Below, in pieces: positions 26,234 through 34,176 of a stretch of DNA of 64,000 nucleotides. The stretch spans positions 492,738 through 556,737 of the forward strand of contig CAVOZT010000005.1 in NCBI GenBank assembly GCA_963701375.1. Reading direction: 5' to 3'. Numbering within the stretch: the stretch's first letter is position 1; the number at the start of each line of letters is the position of its first letter. This DNA is from CAVXTF01 sp963701375. GTDB lineage: Bacteria > Actinomycetota > Acidimicrobiia > Acidimicrobiales > CAVXTF01. The position numbers and the translations under genes are program-made. The notes below the pieces were generated by a model. It made no database searches, had not been told where the DNA came from, and saw only the letters and a program-made list of their open reading frames with translations.

Positions 26234-27328
26234 ATGCCCAAAAGGAGGCGGCGCTATTCGCGGCGTAAGGGCCTCGGTGGAGTAGCGCGCAATCGGCGAT
26301 GGTTGACCGTGTCGGGCACGGCGGCCATCACCTTGATCGGGGGCTTCGTGGCCGTCGTGGCCGTTCAGATCGGCCCTGCCGAGCGTAGCTACGAGAGCAG
26401 CGTCGACGAGACCTTCGCTGCGTCGTTGACCCCGATCGCCAACGAGAGCAACAACACCGGCAACGAGCTTTCCTCGATGCTCGGCGGTGCGGACGCCCGG
26501 TTGGGGTCCCCGACACTGGTTGCGACCCTCGACTCCATGGTGGGTGACGCAGATCAAGCGGTCAATCAGTTCGAGACCCTCACTGCGCCCAGGAACCTCA
26601 CAGGCGCGGCTCAAGAATGCCTCTTCGCGCTTCAGTCGCGTGCTCAGGTGCTCGGTGTATTTCGCTCGTCTGTTGCCACGCTCATCGCCGGGCCTACGAC
26701 GGGGCTAAGGGGCCAATCTGGAGTCGGAGTTGGGACCGCGCAGGCCGAGACGTCGATCGAGCACCTCGGGTCGAACCTCTCCGTCGCAGATGAGTCGTGG
26801 TCCGATTGCCGAAATACCGTTCTCGATTCACCCGGGAGAGGTCAGAACTCGGTCCCTCAATCGGTATGGGTGGGAGCCCTGCCGGTCTGGCAGGGAGCTT
26901 CCGTCGTCAACTTCATTGACTCTCTGACTCAGTCGGCGCCTCAGGTTTCAGCGCCACCTCTTTTGATCGTGGGGGTCTCTGCCCAACCGCCTGCCGTAGT
27001 CACAGTGCACGGGGTCGACCAGCTGCCGATGACCAACTCCCTGTCACTGCACATCGTCGTGGCCGACAGGAACAACCTGGAGGAAGCCGGCGTCGTGGCG
27101 AGCATTGTGCTCACTCCACTCGGTGCCACGGGTAAACCCGACTCTGTGAGCTCAAAGGCAACGATCGGGCCGGGCCACGCATTCTCATTCCATCCGCCGC
27201 CCCTCGAGGTGACGCCGGGCGCCTCGTACAGGATCGACCTGACAGTGACCGGACCAGGCCAGACCACTCCCGCAGTGCGCCGTTACCTGGTCTCTGTTGA
27301 CTCCGCAGGTAGCGGGGTCACGTCGTGA
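26234..27328 (+). CDS. Membrane-anchored extracytoplasmic protein of unknown function
   Basis: A 364-residue protein with a strongly basic N-terminus (PKRRRRYSRRKG) and one transmembrane helix at ~26-46. The remaining ~310 residues are outside. The first external part looks helical, with many Asn/Ser/Glu (SYESSVDETFAASLTPIANESNN). The second, from ~230, looks beta-rich (VTVHGVDQLPMTNSLSLHIVV) and could be an Ig-like fold. Only a couple of Cys are present. I do not recognise a family. It lies 119 nt ahead of citrate synthase and 96 nt behind sqdB on the same strand. Confidence 0.65.
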   Translation: MPKRRRRYSRRKGLGGVARNRRWLTVSGTAAITLIGGFVAVVAVQIGPAERSYESSVDETFAASLTPIANESNNTGNELSSMLGGADARLGSPTLVATLDSMVGDADQAVNQFETLTAPRNLTGAAQECLFALQSRAQVLGVFRSSVATLIAGPTTGLRGQSGVGVGTAQAETSIEHLGSNLSVADESWSDCRNTVLDSPGRGQNSVPQSVWVGALPVWQGASVVNFIDSLTQSAPQVSAPPLLIVGVSAQPPAVVTVHGVDQLPMTNSLSLHIVVADRNNLEEAGVVASIVLTPLGATGKPDSVSSKATIGPGHAFSFHPPPLEVTPGASYRIDLTVTGPGQTTPAVRRYLVSVDSAGSGVTS

Positions 27329-27446
27329 CGCCCGGCTCCCGGCCGCGTTCAGGCGTCGGAAGCGCACCCGTCGTGGTCGCTGGTGCGACCAGGCGCTCCG
27401 TGTGGACTTAGGATCGTCAGTCGAACAGAACGAGGAGGCCGGTTCC

Positions 27447-28733
27447 GTGCCAGAGAGCATCACAATCATTGACAACCGGACCGGCAACCAGCTCGAGATC
27501 CCTATCGAGTTCGGGGGCGTATCGGCTGCCGAGTGGCAGAAACTGCTTCCCGGCATCTGGTTCTACGACCCGGGTTTCACGGCGACAGCCGCTTGCGAGA
27601 GCTCCATCACCTTTGTCGATGGCGACGAGGGCATCCTTCGGTACCGCGGCTATCCCATCGAGCAGCTCGCCGAGTCCTCGACCTACCTCGAGGTGGCTTA
27701 CCTGCTGCTCAACAGCGAGCTCCCGAACGAAGCCGAGTTCGAGCAGTGGCGCCACGAGGTCACGTACCACACGTTCATCCACGAAAACGTCCGCAAGAGG
27801 TTCTTGGAAGGCTTTCATTACGACGCTCATCCGATGGGGATGCTGGTGTCAGCGGTGGCGGCTCTTTCGACCTTCTACCTCGACGCGAAGGACATATTCG
27901 ACCCGGAGTCGAGAAGCAAGCAGATCACGCGGCTCATTGCCAAGATGCCCACGCTGGCCGCCGCCGCTCATCGGTTCAGCGTGGGAATGCCGTTCGTCTA
28001 CCCGGACAACTCACTCGATTTCTGCGCCAACTTCTTGTCGATGATGTGGAAGGTCGCCGAGCCCCGTTTCGAAGCGGATGCGACGTTGGCGCGAGCCCTC
28101 GACGTGCTGTTCATCCTGCACGCCGACCACGAGCAGAATTGCTCCACCACGGCAATGCGCGTAGTCGGCTCGTCTCACGCCGACCCTTACTCTGCCTGCG
28201 CGGCCGCCTGCGCGGCGCTTTACGGCCCGCGCCACGGAGGGGCCAACGAGCAGGTGATCCGGATGCTCATGGAGATCGGGTCGATGGACGAGGTGCCTGC
28301 GTTCATCGAGTCGGTGAAAAGCGGCAGAGGGGGCCGGTTGCAAGGCTTCGGCCACCGGGTCTACAAGAGCTACGACCCGAGAGCGAAGATCATCAAGCGC
28401 ACGGCCGACGAGGTCTTCGAGATAACGGGCAAGAACCCATTGCTCGACATTGCGCTCAAGCTCGAGGAGATAGCGCTCTCCGACGAGTACTTCACGTCGA
28501 GGCGTCTCTACCCGAACGTCGACTTCTACTCGGGACTCATCTACCAGGCTATGGGCTTCCCGCTCGCTATGTTCCCGGTGCTGTTCGCGATCGCTCGCAC
28601 TGCCGGTTGGCTCGCACATTGGCAGGAACTTCTCGACCAGGACAGCAAGCTCGCGAGGCCACGCCAGCTCTACATCGGCTCCGAGTCTCGCGACTACGTC
28701 CCCATGGATCGGCGCTCAGCCTCCGCCGGGTGA
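27447..28733 (+). CDS. gltA: Citrate synthase (type II, GltA)
   Basis: It condenses oxaloacetate with acetyl-CoA to form citrate. The GTG at 27447 has GAGGAGG 8 nt upstream, which decides the start over longer options. The 428-residue protein begins with the small beta N-domain typical of type II enzymes (SITIIDNRTGNQLEIPIEFG), then GILRYRGYPIEQLAE. Catalytic residues are in LHADHEQNCSTTAMRVVGS (His), GPRHGGANEQVIRML (His) and FGHRVYKSYDPRA. The C-terminal active-site Asp is in NVDFYSGLIYQAMGFP. It shares its last bases with the corrected end of the convergent tesB gene. Confidence 0.94.
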   Translation: MPESITIIDNRTGNQLEIPIEFGGVSAAEWQKLLPGIWFYDPGFTATAACESSITFVDGDEGILRYRGYPIEQLAESSTYLEVAYLLLNSELPNEAEFEQWRHEVTYHTFIHENVRKRFLEGFHYDAHPMGMLVSAVAALSTFYLDAKDIFDPESRSKQITRLIAKMPTLAAAAHRFSVGMPFVYPDNSLDFCANFLSMMWKVAEPRFEADATLARALDVLFILHADHEQNCSTTAMRVVGSSHADPYSACAAACAALYGPRHGGANEQVIRMLMEIGSMDEVPAFIESVKSGRGGRLQGFGHRVYKSYDPRAKIIKRTADEVFEITGKNPLLDIALKLEEIALSDEYFTSRRLYPNVDFYSGLIYQAMGFPLAMFPVLFAIARTAGWLAHWQELLDQDSKLARPRQLYIGSESRDYVPMDRRSASAG

Positions 28734-29578
28734 TTTAACCAATCGCATCAATCCTTCTTGCACCATCGACACCACAAGCGTTCCGTCCTGCGAGAAGAAA
28801 AAGCCGCGCGCTAGCCCCGCGCGCCGTAGGCATTCGGACTGTCCATGTCGTAGAGGAGCCATCCGTCAACCCTGAAGGGCCGGTGGAACCACATGCAGTG
28901 GTCGAGGCTCGCACCCATGAAAGTCGCATCGTCCCAGTGGACCTCGTGAGGGGCGAGCATCGTGTCGAAAAGAGACATGTCCGACGCATAAGTGGCGATG
29001 CACGAGTGGAGCAAAGGATCGTCCGGGAGCTCTCCGTCAGCGCGGATCCAAAGACGCTGTAAGGGTGGACCTGGCTCGTGTTGCATCCACGGCAGCTCCC
29101 CGATGTGTCGCTGGTCGATCGGGTGAGGTTTCGCGAACCACTCAGAGAGCTGGCCTCGCAGGGGCTCGAGCCGCTCGAACAGGGTGGGCAACGACTCAGG
29201 GTCGGGCACATCGGGCATCGGGACCTGGTGGACGAAGGCACCTTCCTCGTCGACGTGGAACGAGACGGCGACATTGAAGATGGCGCGACCATGTTGTATC
29301 GCAACGACCCGACGCGTCGTGAAAGAACGACCGTCGCGGATGCGGTCTACCTCGTAGAGAATCGGGACGGACGGATCACCCGGCCGCAAGAAGTACGAGT
29401 GCAGCGAGTGGACGCGTCCACGCTCCACCGTGCGACCGGCCGCCATCAGGGCCTGGGCTGCGACCTGGCCGCCGAACACCCTCTGGCGGTCCTCGTCGGG
29501 GCTCACGCCCCTGAAGATGTTGACCTCGATCGGTTCGAGATCGAGGAGCTTCACCAGAAAGTCGAGCGCTTCGCCCAT
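28716..29578 (-). CDS. tesB: Acyl-CoA thioesterase II (TesB), frameshifted at 3' end
   Basis: A double hot-dog thioesterase. The N-terminal half has FGGQVAAQALMAAGRTV and VHSLHSYFLRPGDP; the C-terminal half has DMSLFDTMLAPHEV and ATFMGASLDHCMWFHRPFR. The literal frame stops at 28811 after SPNAYGARG. The expected last strand (FFFSQDGTLVVSMVQEGLMR) follows immediately in another frame, so one base appears to be missing near 28811-28815. The corrected protein has 287 residues and ends at 28716, overlapping gltA by 18 bp. It is likely a sequence error because the remaining motif is intact. Confidence 0.85.
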
Positions 29579-29634
29579 CGAGGCATCCTAAGTGGACCAC
29601 GCGCCGAGGCGTTTGCTCGCTACCGTGTCGTCTC

Positions 29635-30816
29635 GTGACGACGGCAACCTTTCCTGAAGGCTTCGTATGGGGGACCGCGACGGCCGCCCACCAGATCGAG
29701 GGCGGCAACGTCAACAACGACTGGTGGGTCTTCGAGCACACCCCCGGTTCCGGCTGCGTCGAGTCGAGTGGTGACGCGTGCGACAGCTGGAGCCGATGGT
29801 CCGAGGATCTCGACATGGTCGCGGCCTTGGGGCTCGGCTCGTATCGGTTCTCGGTCGAGTGGAGCCGGATCGAACCGGAACAAGACGAATGGTCGACCGC
29901 GAGTCTCGATCATTACCGGCGGGTGATTGCCGGCTGTCGCGAGCGGGGAATCCTTCCCGTCGTCACCTTTCACCACTTCACCACCCCGAGGTGGCTCGCC
30001 GCGCAAGGAGGTTGGGAGGCGGGCGACGCGCCGTCGCTGTTCGCACGTTTCTGCGGCCGCACTGCGGCGGCGGTGGGCGACATCGTCGGCATGGCGTGCA
30101 CGCTGAACGAGCCGAACATCGTCTCTTTGATGGGGTATCTCGCGGGGGTATTCCCTCCGGGAGTGCGAGACGTCGAGCGAAGGCGCGCTGTGACCGCAAA
30201 CCTGTGTAGTGCGCACCGGCTCGCAGTAGAAGAGTTGAGGTCGGGCCCGGGGGAGTACCCCGTAGGGCTGACCCTGTCCATGACCGAATACCAGGCGGTG
30301 CCCGGCGGCGAGGAGCGCAGAGACCGGATACGCCGGTCGATGGAGGACGTCTTTCTGGAAGCCACGAAGGGCGACGACTTCGTCGGTGTCCAGAACTACA
30401 GCCGGATGCGCGTCGGACCCGAAGGCGCGCTCGACGTCGAGCCGGGCGTCCCGGTGACCACGATGGGATACGAGCGTTGGCCCCAGGGCCTCGAGGCGAC
30501 GATCCGCCGTGTATGGGACGTCACGGGCGGCATTCCGGTCGTCGTAACCGAGAACGGGATCTCGACCGAGCACGACGCGGAAAGGATCAGCTTCGTGAGC
30601 GACGCTCTCGAGGGGGTGCTTCGCTGTCTCGACGACGGGATCAAGGTCCTCGGGTACACGTACTGGAGCCTTCTTGACAACTTCGAGTGGGCGCTCGGCT
30701 ACGGACCGAGATTTGGACTGGTGTCGGTCGACCGGCAGAGCTTCGAACGAGCCGCTAAGCCGAGTGCGGAATGGTTCGGAAAGGTGGCAAGGGCCAACGC
30801 TCTGGTCAAAGGATGA
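29635..30816 (+). CDS. Glycoside hydrolase family 1 (beta-glucosidase-like)
   Basis: A 393-residue (beta/alpha)8 retaining glycosidase. The N-terminal signature FPEGFVWGTATAAHQIEGG is intact. The acid/base Glu is in TLNEPNIVS near residue 159, and the nucleophile Glu is in VVVTENGIST near 304. The aglycone-side WSLLDNFEWALGYGPRFGL is also conserved. No signal peptide is seen, so it should act in the cytoplasm. It is somewhat short for GH1 (usually 440-480), with compressed loops around residues 210-260. It is divergent from tesB across 56 bp. Confidence 0.92.
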   Translation: MTTATFPEGFVWGTATAAHQIEGGNVNNDWWVFEHTPGSGCVESSGDACDSWSRWSEDLDMVAALGLGSYRFSVEWSRIEPEQDEWSTASLDHYRRVIAGCRERGILPVVTFHHFTTPRWLAAQGGWEAGDAPSLFARFCGRTAAAVGDIVGMACTLNEPNIVSLMGYLAGVFPPGVRDVERRRAVTANLCSAHRLAVEELRSGPGEYPVGLTLSMTEYQAVPGGEERRDRIRRSMEDVFLEATKGDDFVGVQNYSRMRVGPEGALDVEPGVPVTTMGYERWPQGLEATIRRVWDVTGGIPVVVTENGISTEHDAERISFVSDALEGVLRCLDDGIKVLGYTYWSLLDNFEWALGYGPRFGLVSVDRQSFERAAKPSAEWFGKVARANALVKG

Positions 30817-30886
30817 GGTGCAGAGCAGAAAATCTTGCTCGCAAACAGAGGTGTCTCTCCAAGGGTCGCGGGGTAGATTGGTCGGA

Positions 30887-31378
30887 ATGCCCGATTTGAT
30901 AGAGCGCCTGGTGGAGTTCCTGAAGACCCCGCGCGGCCGCACCATGATCAAGTTCTCGTGTGTGTCGGTCATATCGACGTTGGTTGCTCAAGGAACCCTT
31001 TGGATCGTCTTTTACAACCTGCGGCTATGGACCGCGGTCCCTTGCAACATCTTCGCCAACGCGGTCGCAACGCTTCCTTCGTACACGCTCAACCGGCGGT
31101 GGGCGTGGGGAAAATCGGGCCGATCACACATATGGAAAGAAGTCGTCCCCTTCTGGTCTCTTTCCGCGGCGGGCATGGCGTTGTCGATCGGGACTGTCTC
31201 GATCGCTGCACACACCGCGCACATGCACCACTTAGGGCACCTTTCCACGGCGATCCTTGTCAACATCGCAAACTTCTCTGCATTCGGTGTTCTTTGGATC
31301 CTCAAGTTCTCGGTGTTCAGCCGCCTGTTCAAGGCCGTGACCGGCGAGGAGCTCGAGCCCATCTTGATCGAGCTCTGA
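30887..31378 (+). CDS. GtrA-family membrane protein
   Basis: A 163-residue protein with four hydrophobic segments (about 25-45, 50-70, 90-110 and 122-145). It carries the GtrA-like signature around LPSYTLNRRWAWGKSG, and IKFSCVSVISTLVAQ near the N-terminus. GtrA proteins take part in translocation of polyprenyl-linked sugars, often with a GtrB glycosyltransferase. A GtrB-like enzyme is encoded 6 kb upstream, not adjacent. The ATG at 30887 is the best start. cobT begins 7 nt after its stop. Confidence 0.8.
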   Translation: MPDLIERLVEFLKTPRGRTMIKFSCVSVISTLVAQGTLWIVFYNLRLWTAVPCNIFANAVATLPSYTLNRRWAWGKSGRSHIWKEVVPFWSLSAAGMALSIGTVSIAAHTAHMHHLGHLSTAILVNIANFSAFGVLWILKFSVFSRLFKAVTGEELEPILIEL

Positions 31379-31385
31379 CCGGTCA

Positions 31386-32477
31386 TTGGGTGGATTCGAT
31401 CCTTTTGAGCCAGAAGGGGCATTCGACGAGGCGGTTTCGAAGCTCGTAGCCGTCAACGAGGCTTCCGCCGAGGCGGCCCGGGAACGCCACGACCGGCTCA
31501 CCAAGCCTGCGGGATCGCTCGGTCTGCTCGAGGCCGCAGGCGTCAGGCTCGCGGCGATTGCTGGTCGGTGCCCCCCGCCGGTACCCGAGCCGGCGGCGGT
31601 GGCGGTGTTCGCCGGAGATCACGGTGTGCTGAGGCACGGGGTTTCTCCGTGGCCGGCAGAGGTGACTGCCCAAATGGTCGGCAACTTCCTTGCCGGCGGC
31701 GCGGCCGTCAACGTTCTCGCTCGGCATGTCGGAGCGGAAGTGGTCGTCGTCGACGTGGGGGTGGCGTCGGACCTTCCAAATGCCCCGGGCCTGATATCGG
31801 CGAAGGTCCGGGCAGGCACAGCGGACATGAGCACCGAGCCAGCGATGTCGGCGACCGAGGCTCGCCTCGCTCTCGACGTCGGAGCCCGGATCGCCACCGA
31901 CCTGGTGGCGCAGGGTGCGCGGTGCTTGCTCACCGGCGACATGGGGATCGGGAACACCACTCCGGCGGCCGCGATCGTGGCCGCCTTCACCGGGCGCCGC
32001 GTCGACGAGGTAACGGGTCGGGGCACCGGGATAGACGACGAGCGATTGGCGCTCAAGATCTCGGTGATCGAATCCGCCCTGGCCAGGACGATCTCAGCGG
32101 GCGCCGACGATCCGCTTTTCGTCCTTGCATCGTTGGGAGGCCTCGAGATCGCGGCGCTGGCCGGGTTCGTCGTCGGGGCGTCCGCGTCCAGGGTCCCGGT
32201 TCTGCTCGATGGCGTCATCGCCATGGCCGGGGCGCTTGCTGCTTCGAGGTTGGCCCCACTCACCGTCGGTTACATGGTGGCGGGACATCGCTCCACGGAG
32301 CCCGGAGCCACGGCTGCGTTGGAGCATCTGGGGCTCGAGCCCTTGGTCGATCTCCGGCTGCGTCTCGGAGAGGGGACCGGAGCTTGCTTGGCGCTTCCCA
32401 TACTTCAGGCCTCAGCCAAGGTCCTGGGCGAGATGGCTACTTTCGACGACGCCGGAGTCACCGCCGATCACGAGTGA
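31386..32477 (+). CDS. cobT: Nicotinate-nucleotide--dimethylbenzimidazole phosphoribosyltransferase
   Basis: It makes alpha-ribazole phosphate for the lower ligand of cobalamin. Family motifs: LTKPAGSLGLLE near residue 40, VFAGDHGV near 75, GDMGIGNTTPAAA near 183, and a GLEIAALAGF segment. The catalytic Glu region near the C-terminus (MVAGHRSTEPGA, LRLGEGTGA) is present. The product has 363 residues from a TTG start. It fits the presence of a B12-dependent ethylmalonyl-CoA mutase 20 kb away, and suggests dimethylbenzimidazole-type cobamide assembly. No B12 riboswitch is visible upstream. Confidence 0.93.
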   Translation: MGGFDPFEPEGAFDEAVSKLVAVNEASAEAARERHDRLTKPAGSLGLLEAAGVRLAAIAGRCPPPVPEPAAVAVFAGDHGVLRHGVSPWPAEVTAQMVGNFLAGGAAVNVLARHVGAEVVVVDVGVASDLPNAPGLISAKVRAGTADMSTEPAMSATEARLALDVGARIATDLVAQGARCLLTGDMGIGNTTPAAAIVAAFTGRRVDEVTGRGTGIDDERLALKISVIESALARTISAGADDPLFVLASLGGLEIAALAGFVVGASASRVPVLLDGVIAMAGALAASRLAPLTVGYMVAGHRSTEPGATAALEHLGLEPLVDLRLRLGEGTGACLALPILQASAKVLGEMATFDDAGVTADHE

Positions 32478-32501
32478 GCCGCGATCGGCGGCCTGCCGTC
32501 G

Positions 32502-32990
32502 TCAGTCCCTCATGTTCTGGAACTGCAAGGGAATCCCTAGGTCCTGCTCTTTCAGGGCCTTGATCACCGCTTGAAGGTCGTCGCGCTTCTTTCCCGAGAC
32601 GCGGACCTGCTCTCCTTGCACGGAGGAGCTCACGCCCTTGAGGCCGAGGTCTTTCACGACCTTGTTGATGCGCTTGCCGTGGTCGGCCGATATGCCAGCC
32701 CTGATAGTGACCTTCTGGCGTGCGCGACCTTTCGAAGCCTCTTCGATCTTGCCGGGATCGATCGCCTTGAGCGAGACCTGGCGGCGGACGAGCTTCTCCT
32801 CGAGAACCTGGTTGAGGGCCTTCAGCCGGTCTTCGGTAGCGGATTCGAGCACGATCTCGTGGCCCGAGAGCTCGATCGAGGAATCGGTCCCCTTAAAGTC
32901 GAACCTGGTCCCCGCTTCGCGGCTGGCCTGGTCGACGGCATTTCGAACCTCTTGCATGTCGACCTCTGAAACGACGTCGAACGTAGGCAC
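32502..32990 (-). CDS. YajQ-family nucleotide-binding protein
   Basis: A 162-residue UPF0234/YajQ protein with the tandem ferredoxin-like halves of the family. It starts PTFDVVSEVDMQEVRNAVDQA, with RFDFKGTDSSIEL near residue 32, then LVRRQVSLKAIDPG and a C-terminal KDLGLKGVSSSVQGEQVRVSGKKRDDLQAVI. Some homologues bind cyclic di-GMP, so a link to the GGDEF protein 4 kb away is possible but unproven. It is convergent with cobT and upstream-adjacent to tRNA-Tyr on the opposite strand. Confidence 0.93.
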   Translation of the reverse strand: MPTFDVVSEVDMQEVRNAVDQASREAGTRFDFKGTDSSIELSGHEIVLESATEDRLKALNQVLEEKLVRRQVSLKAIDPGKIEEASKGRARQKVTIRAGISADHGKRINKVVKDLGLKGVSSSVQGEQVRVSGKKRDDLQAVIKALKEQDLGIPLQFQNMRD

Positions 32991-33072
32991 GAACCCACCC
33001 TACCCTTGGGCATCGCCGGACATCAGGCGTACACGAAGCACTGGTCGCGCACGCGATATCGTCGCCCGCCTG

Positions 33073-33153
<81 letters not shown>

Positions 33154-33174
33154 CTTCACTTCTAGCCCACCTGA

Positions 33175-33576
33175 TTACTTCCAACCCAGCGTGCGGCTCG
33201 CCTCCTTGAACCAATTACGCAGCTCCGGTCGCTGCACCTCCTCTTCGGTCGTCACCTTGACGTACCGAGTCCGGTCAGTGGTCCCGTGTGGCGGTGGGGA
33301 GTCGAAATCCGCACCGCCGAGGAAAACGACATTCACGGAAACGTCGTAGGCGGCTATCTCGATGATCCACCCGAGTTCCGGTAGCCCGTAGTAAGGCCTC
33401 TTCCACTTGACGGCGTAGTGCAGGCCCGGGATCGCCGCTCGGATCGTCTCGTCCAACCGCTTGACGATGGGCTGGAGATGAGGCATCTGGCGCCGAAGCC
33501 AGTCGTCGATGTCGGAGTGGTCTGTCGCAGGCTCCGGAGGCCTTCGCGATGCGTTCCCCTTGATTGCTTTCGGCAT
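33175..33576 (-). CDS. DUF1801 domain protein
   Basis: A 133-residue protein of the YdhG/DUF1801 type. Visible features are LDETIRAAIPGLHYAVKWKRPYYG, where the family's conserved Lys-rich segment lies, followed by hydrophobic strands ending FLGGADFDSPPP, and a C-terminal RPELRNWFKEASR helix. The molecular function of this family is not established. It is a stand-alone gene between tRNA-Tyr and the zinc-finger regulator, on the strand opposite to both. Confidence 0.8.
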   Translation of the reverse strand: MPKAIKGNASRRPPEPATDHSDIDDWLRRQMPHLQPIVKRLDETIRAAIPGLHYAVKWKRPYYGLPELGWIIEIAAYDVSVNVVFLGGADFDSPPPHGTTDRTRYVKVTTEEEVQRPELRNWFKEASRTLGWK

Positions 33577-33728
33577 TGCGCGTCCTTTCGTCGAAACCGC
33601 CGCTGTCGGTGAGCCATGAAGGTCATCTCACTGCGATTCTTTGTTCCCAGCTACCGGAGGAGCCGGACGGCTGACGGGTCGAGGCTGTTCGAGGCGGTTG
33701 ATTCGTTCGAGTGAGACGATGTCATGAG

Positions 33729-34079
33729 ATGCCGACCCGGGACGACATACGCCAAACGCTCCTGGCCCGAAGGGCGGAGCTCGACGGCGAAGTGGCCGAG
33801 CTCGCAGAGCCAGTACGCGCGCCGGGGGTGCAGATGCAGTTCGGCAAACGGGCCGGGGACCATACGAGCGACGCAGTGATGCAGATGCAGCGCACGATCT
33901 CCGCCGGCCAGCTGCATCAGCTTTCGCTCGAGATCGATCGTGCACTTTCCAAGCTGGCGGACGGCGACTACGGGGTCTGCGACTCCTGCGGGGAACCGAT
34001 CGCCGATGAGCGTCTCGAGGCGTTGCCCTGGGCGACCATGTGCATCAGGTGCAAGGCCGCAGGTACCGCGTCCGATTGA
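33729..34079 (+). CDS. TraR/DksA-family zinc-finger protein
   Basis: A 116-residue protein with an N-terminal helical coiled-coil region (residues 1-75) and a C-terminal C4 zinc finger, CDSCGEPI...CIRCK. The GDYGVCDSCGEPIADERLEALP segment is the family hallmark. DksA-like proteins bind the RNA polymerase secondary channel and modulate transcription; actinobacterial members often act without ppGpp partners. Other in-frame starts exist just upstream; the ATG at 33729 gives the typical MPTRDDIRQ beginning. Confidence 0.85.
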   Translation: MPTRDDIRQTLLARRAELDGEVAELAEPVRAPGVQMQFGKRAGDHTSDAVMQMQRTISAGQLHQLSLEIDRALSKLADGDYGVCDSCGEPIADERLEALPWATMCIRCKAAGTASD

Positions 34080-34176
34080 CAAATCGGAGTGCGTCCAGGC
34101 AGTCGACGAGAGTTCTGGGACGCCTCCGCGAGGGAACAGGTGCGAAAAGTGCCCGTCTTGGGTAGTTCTCCGGGCC

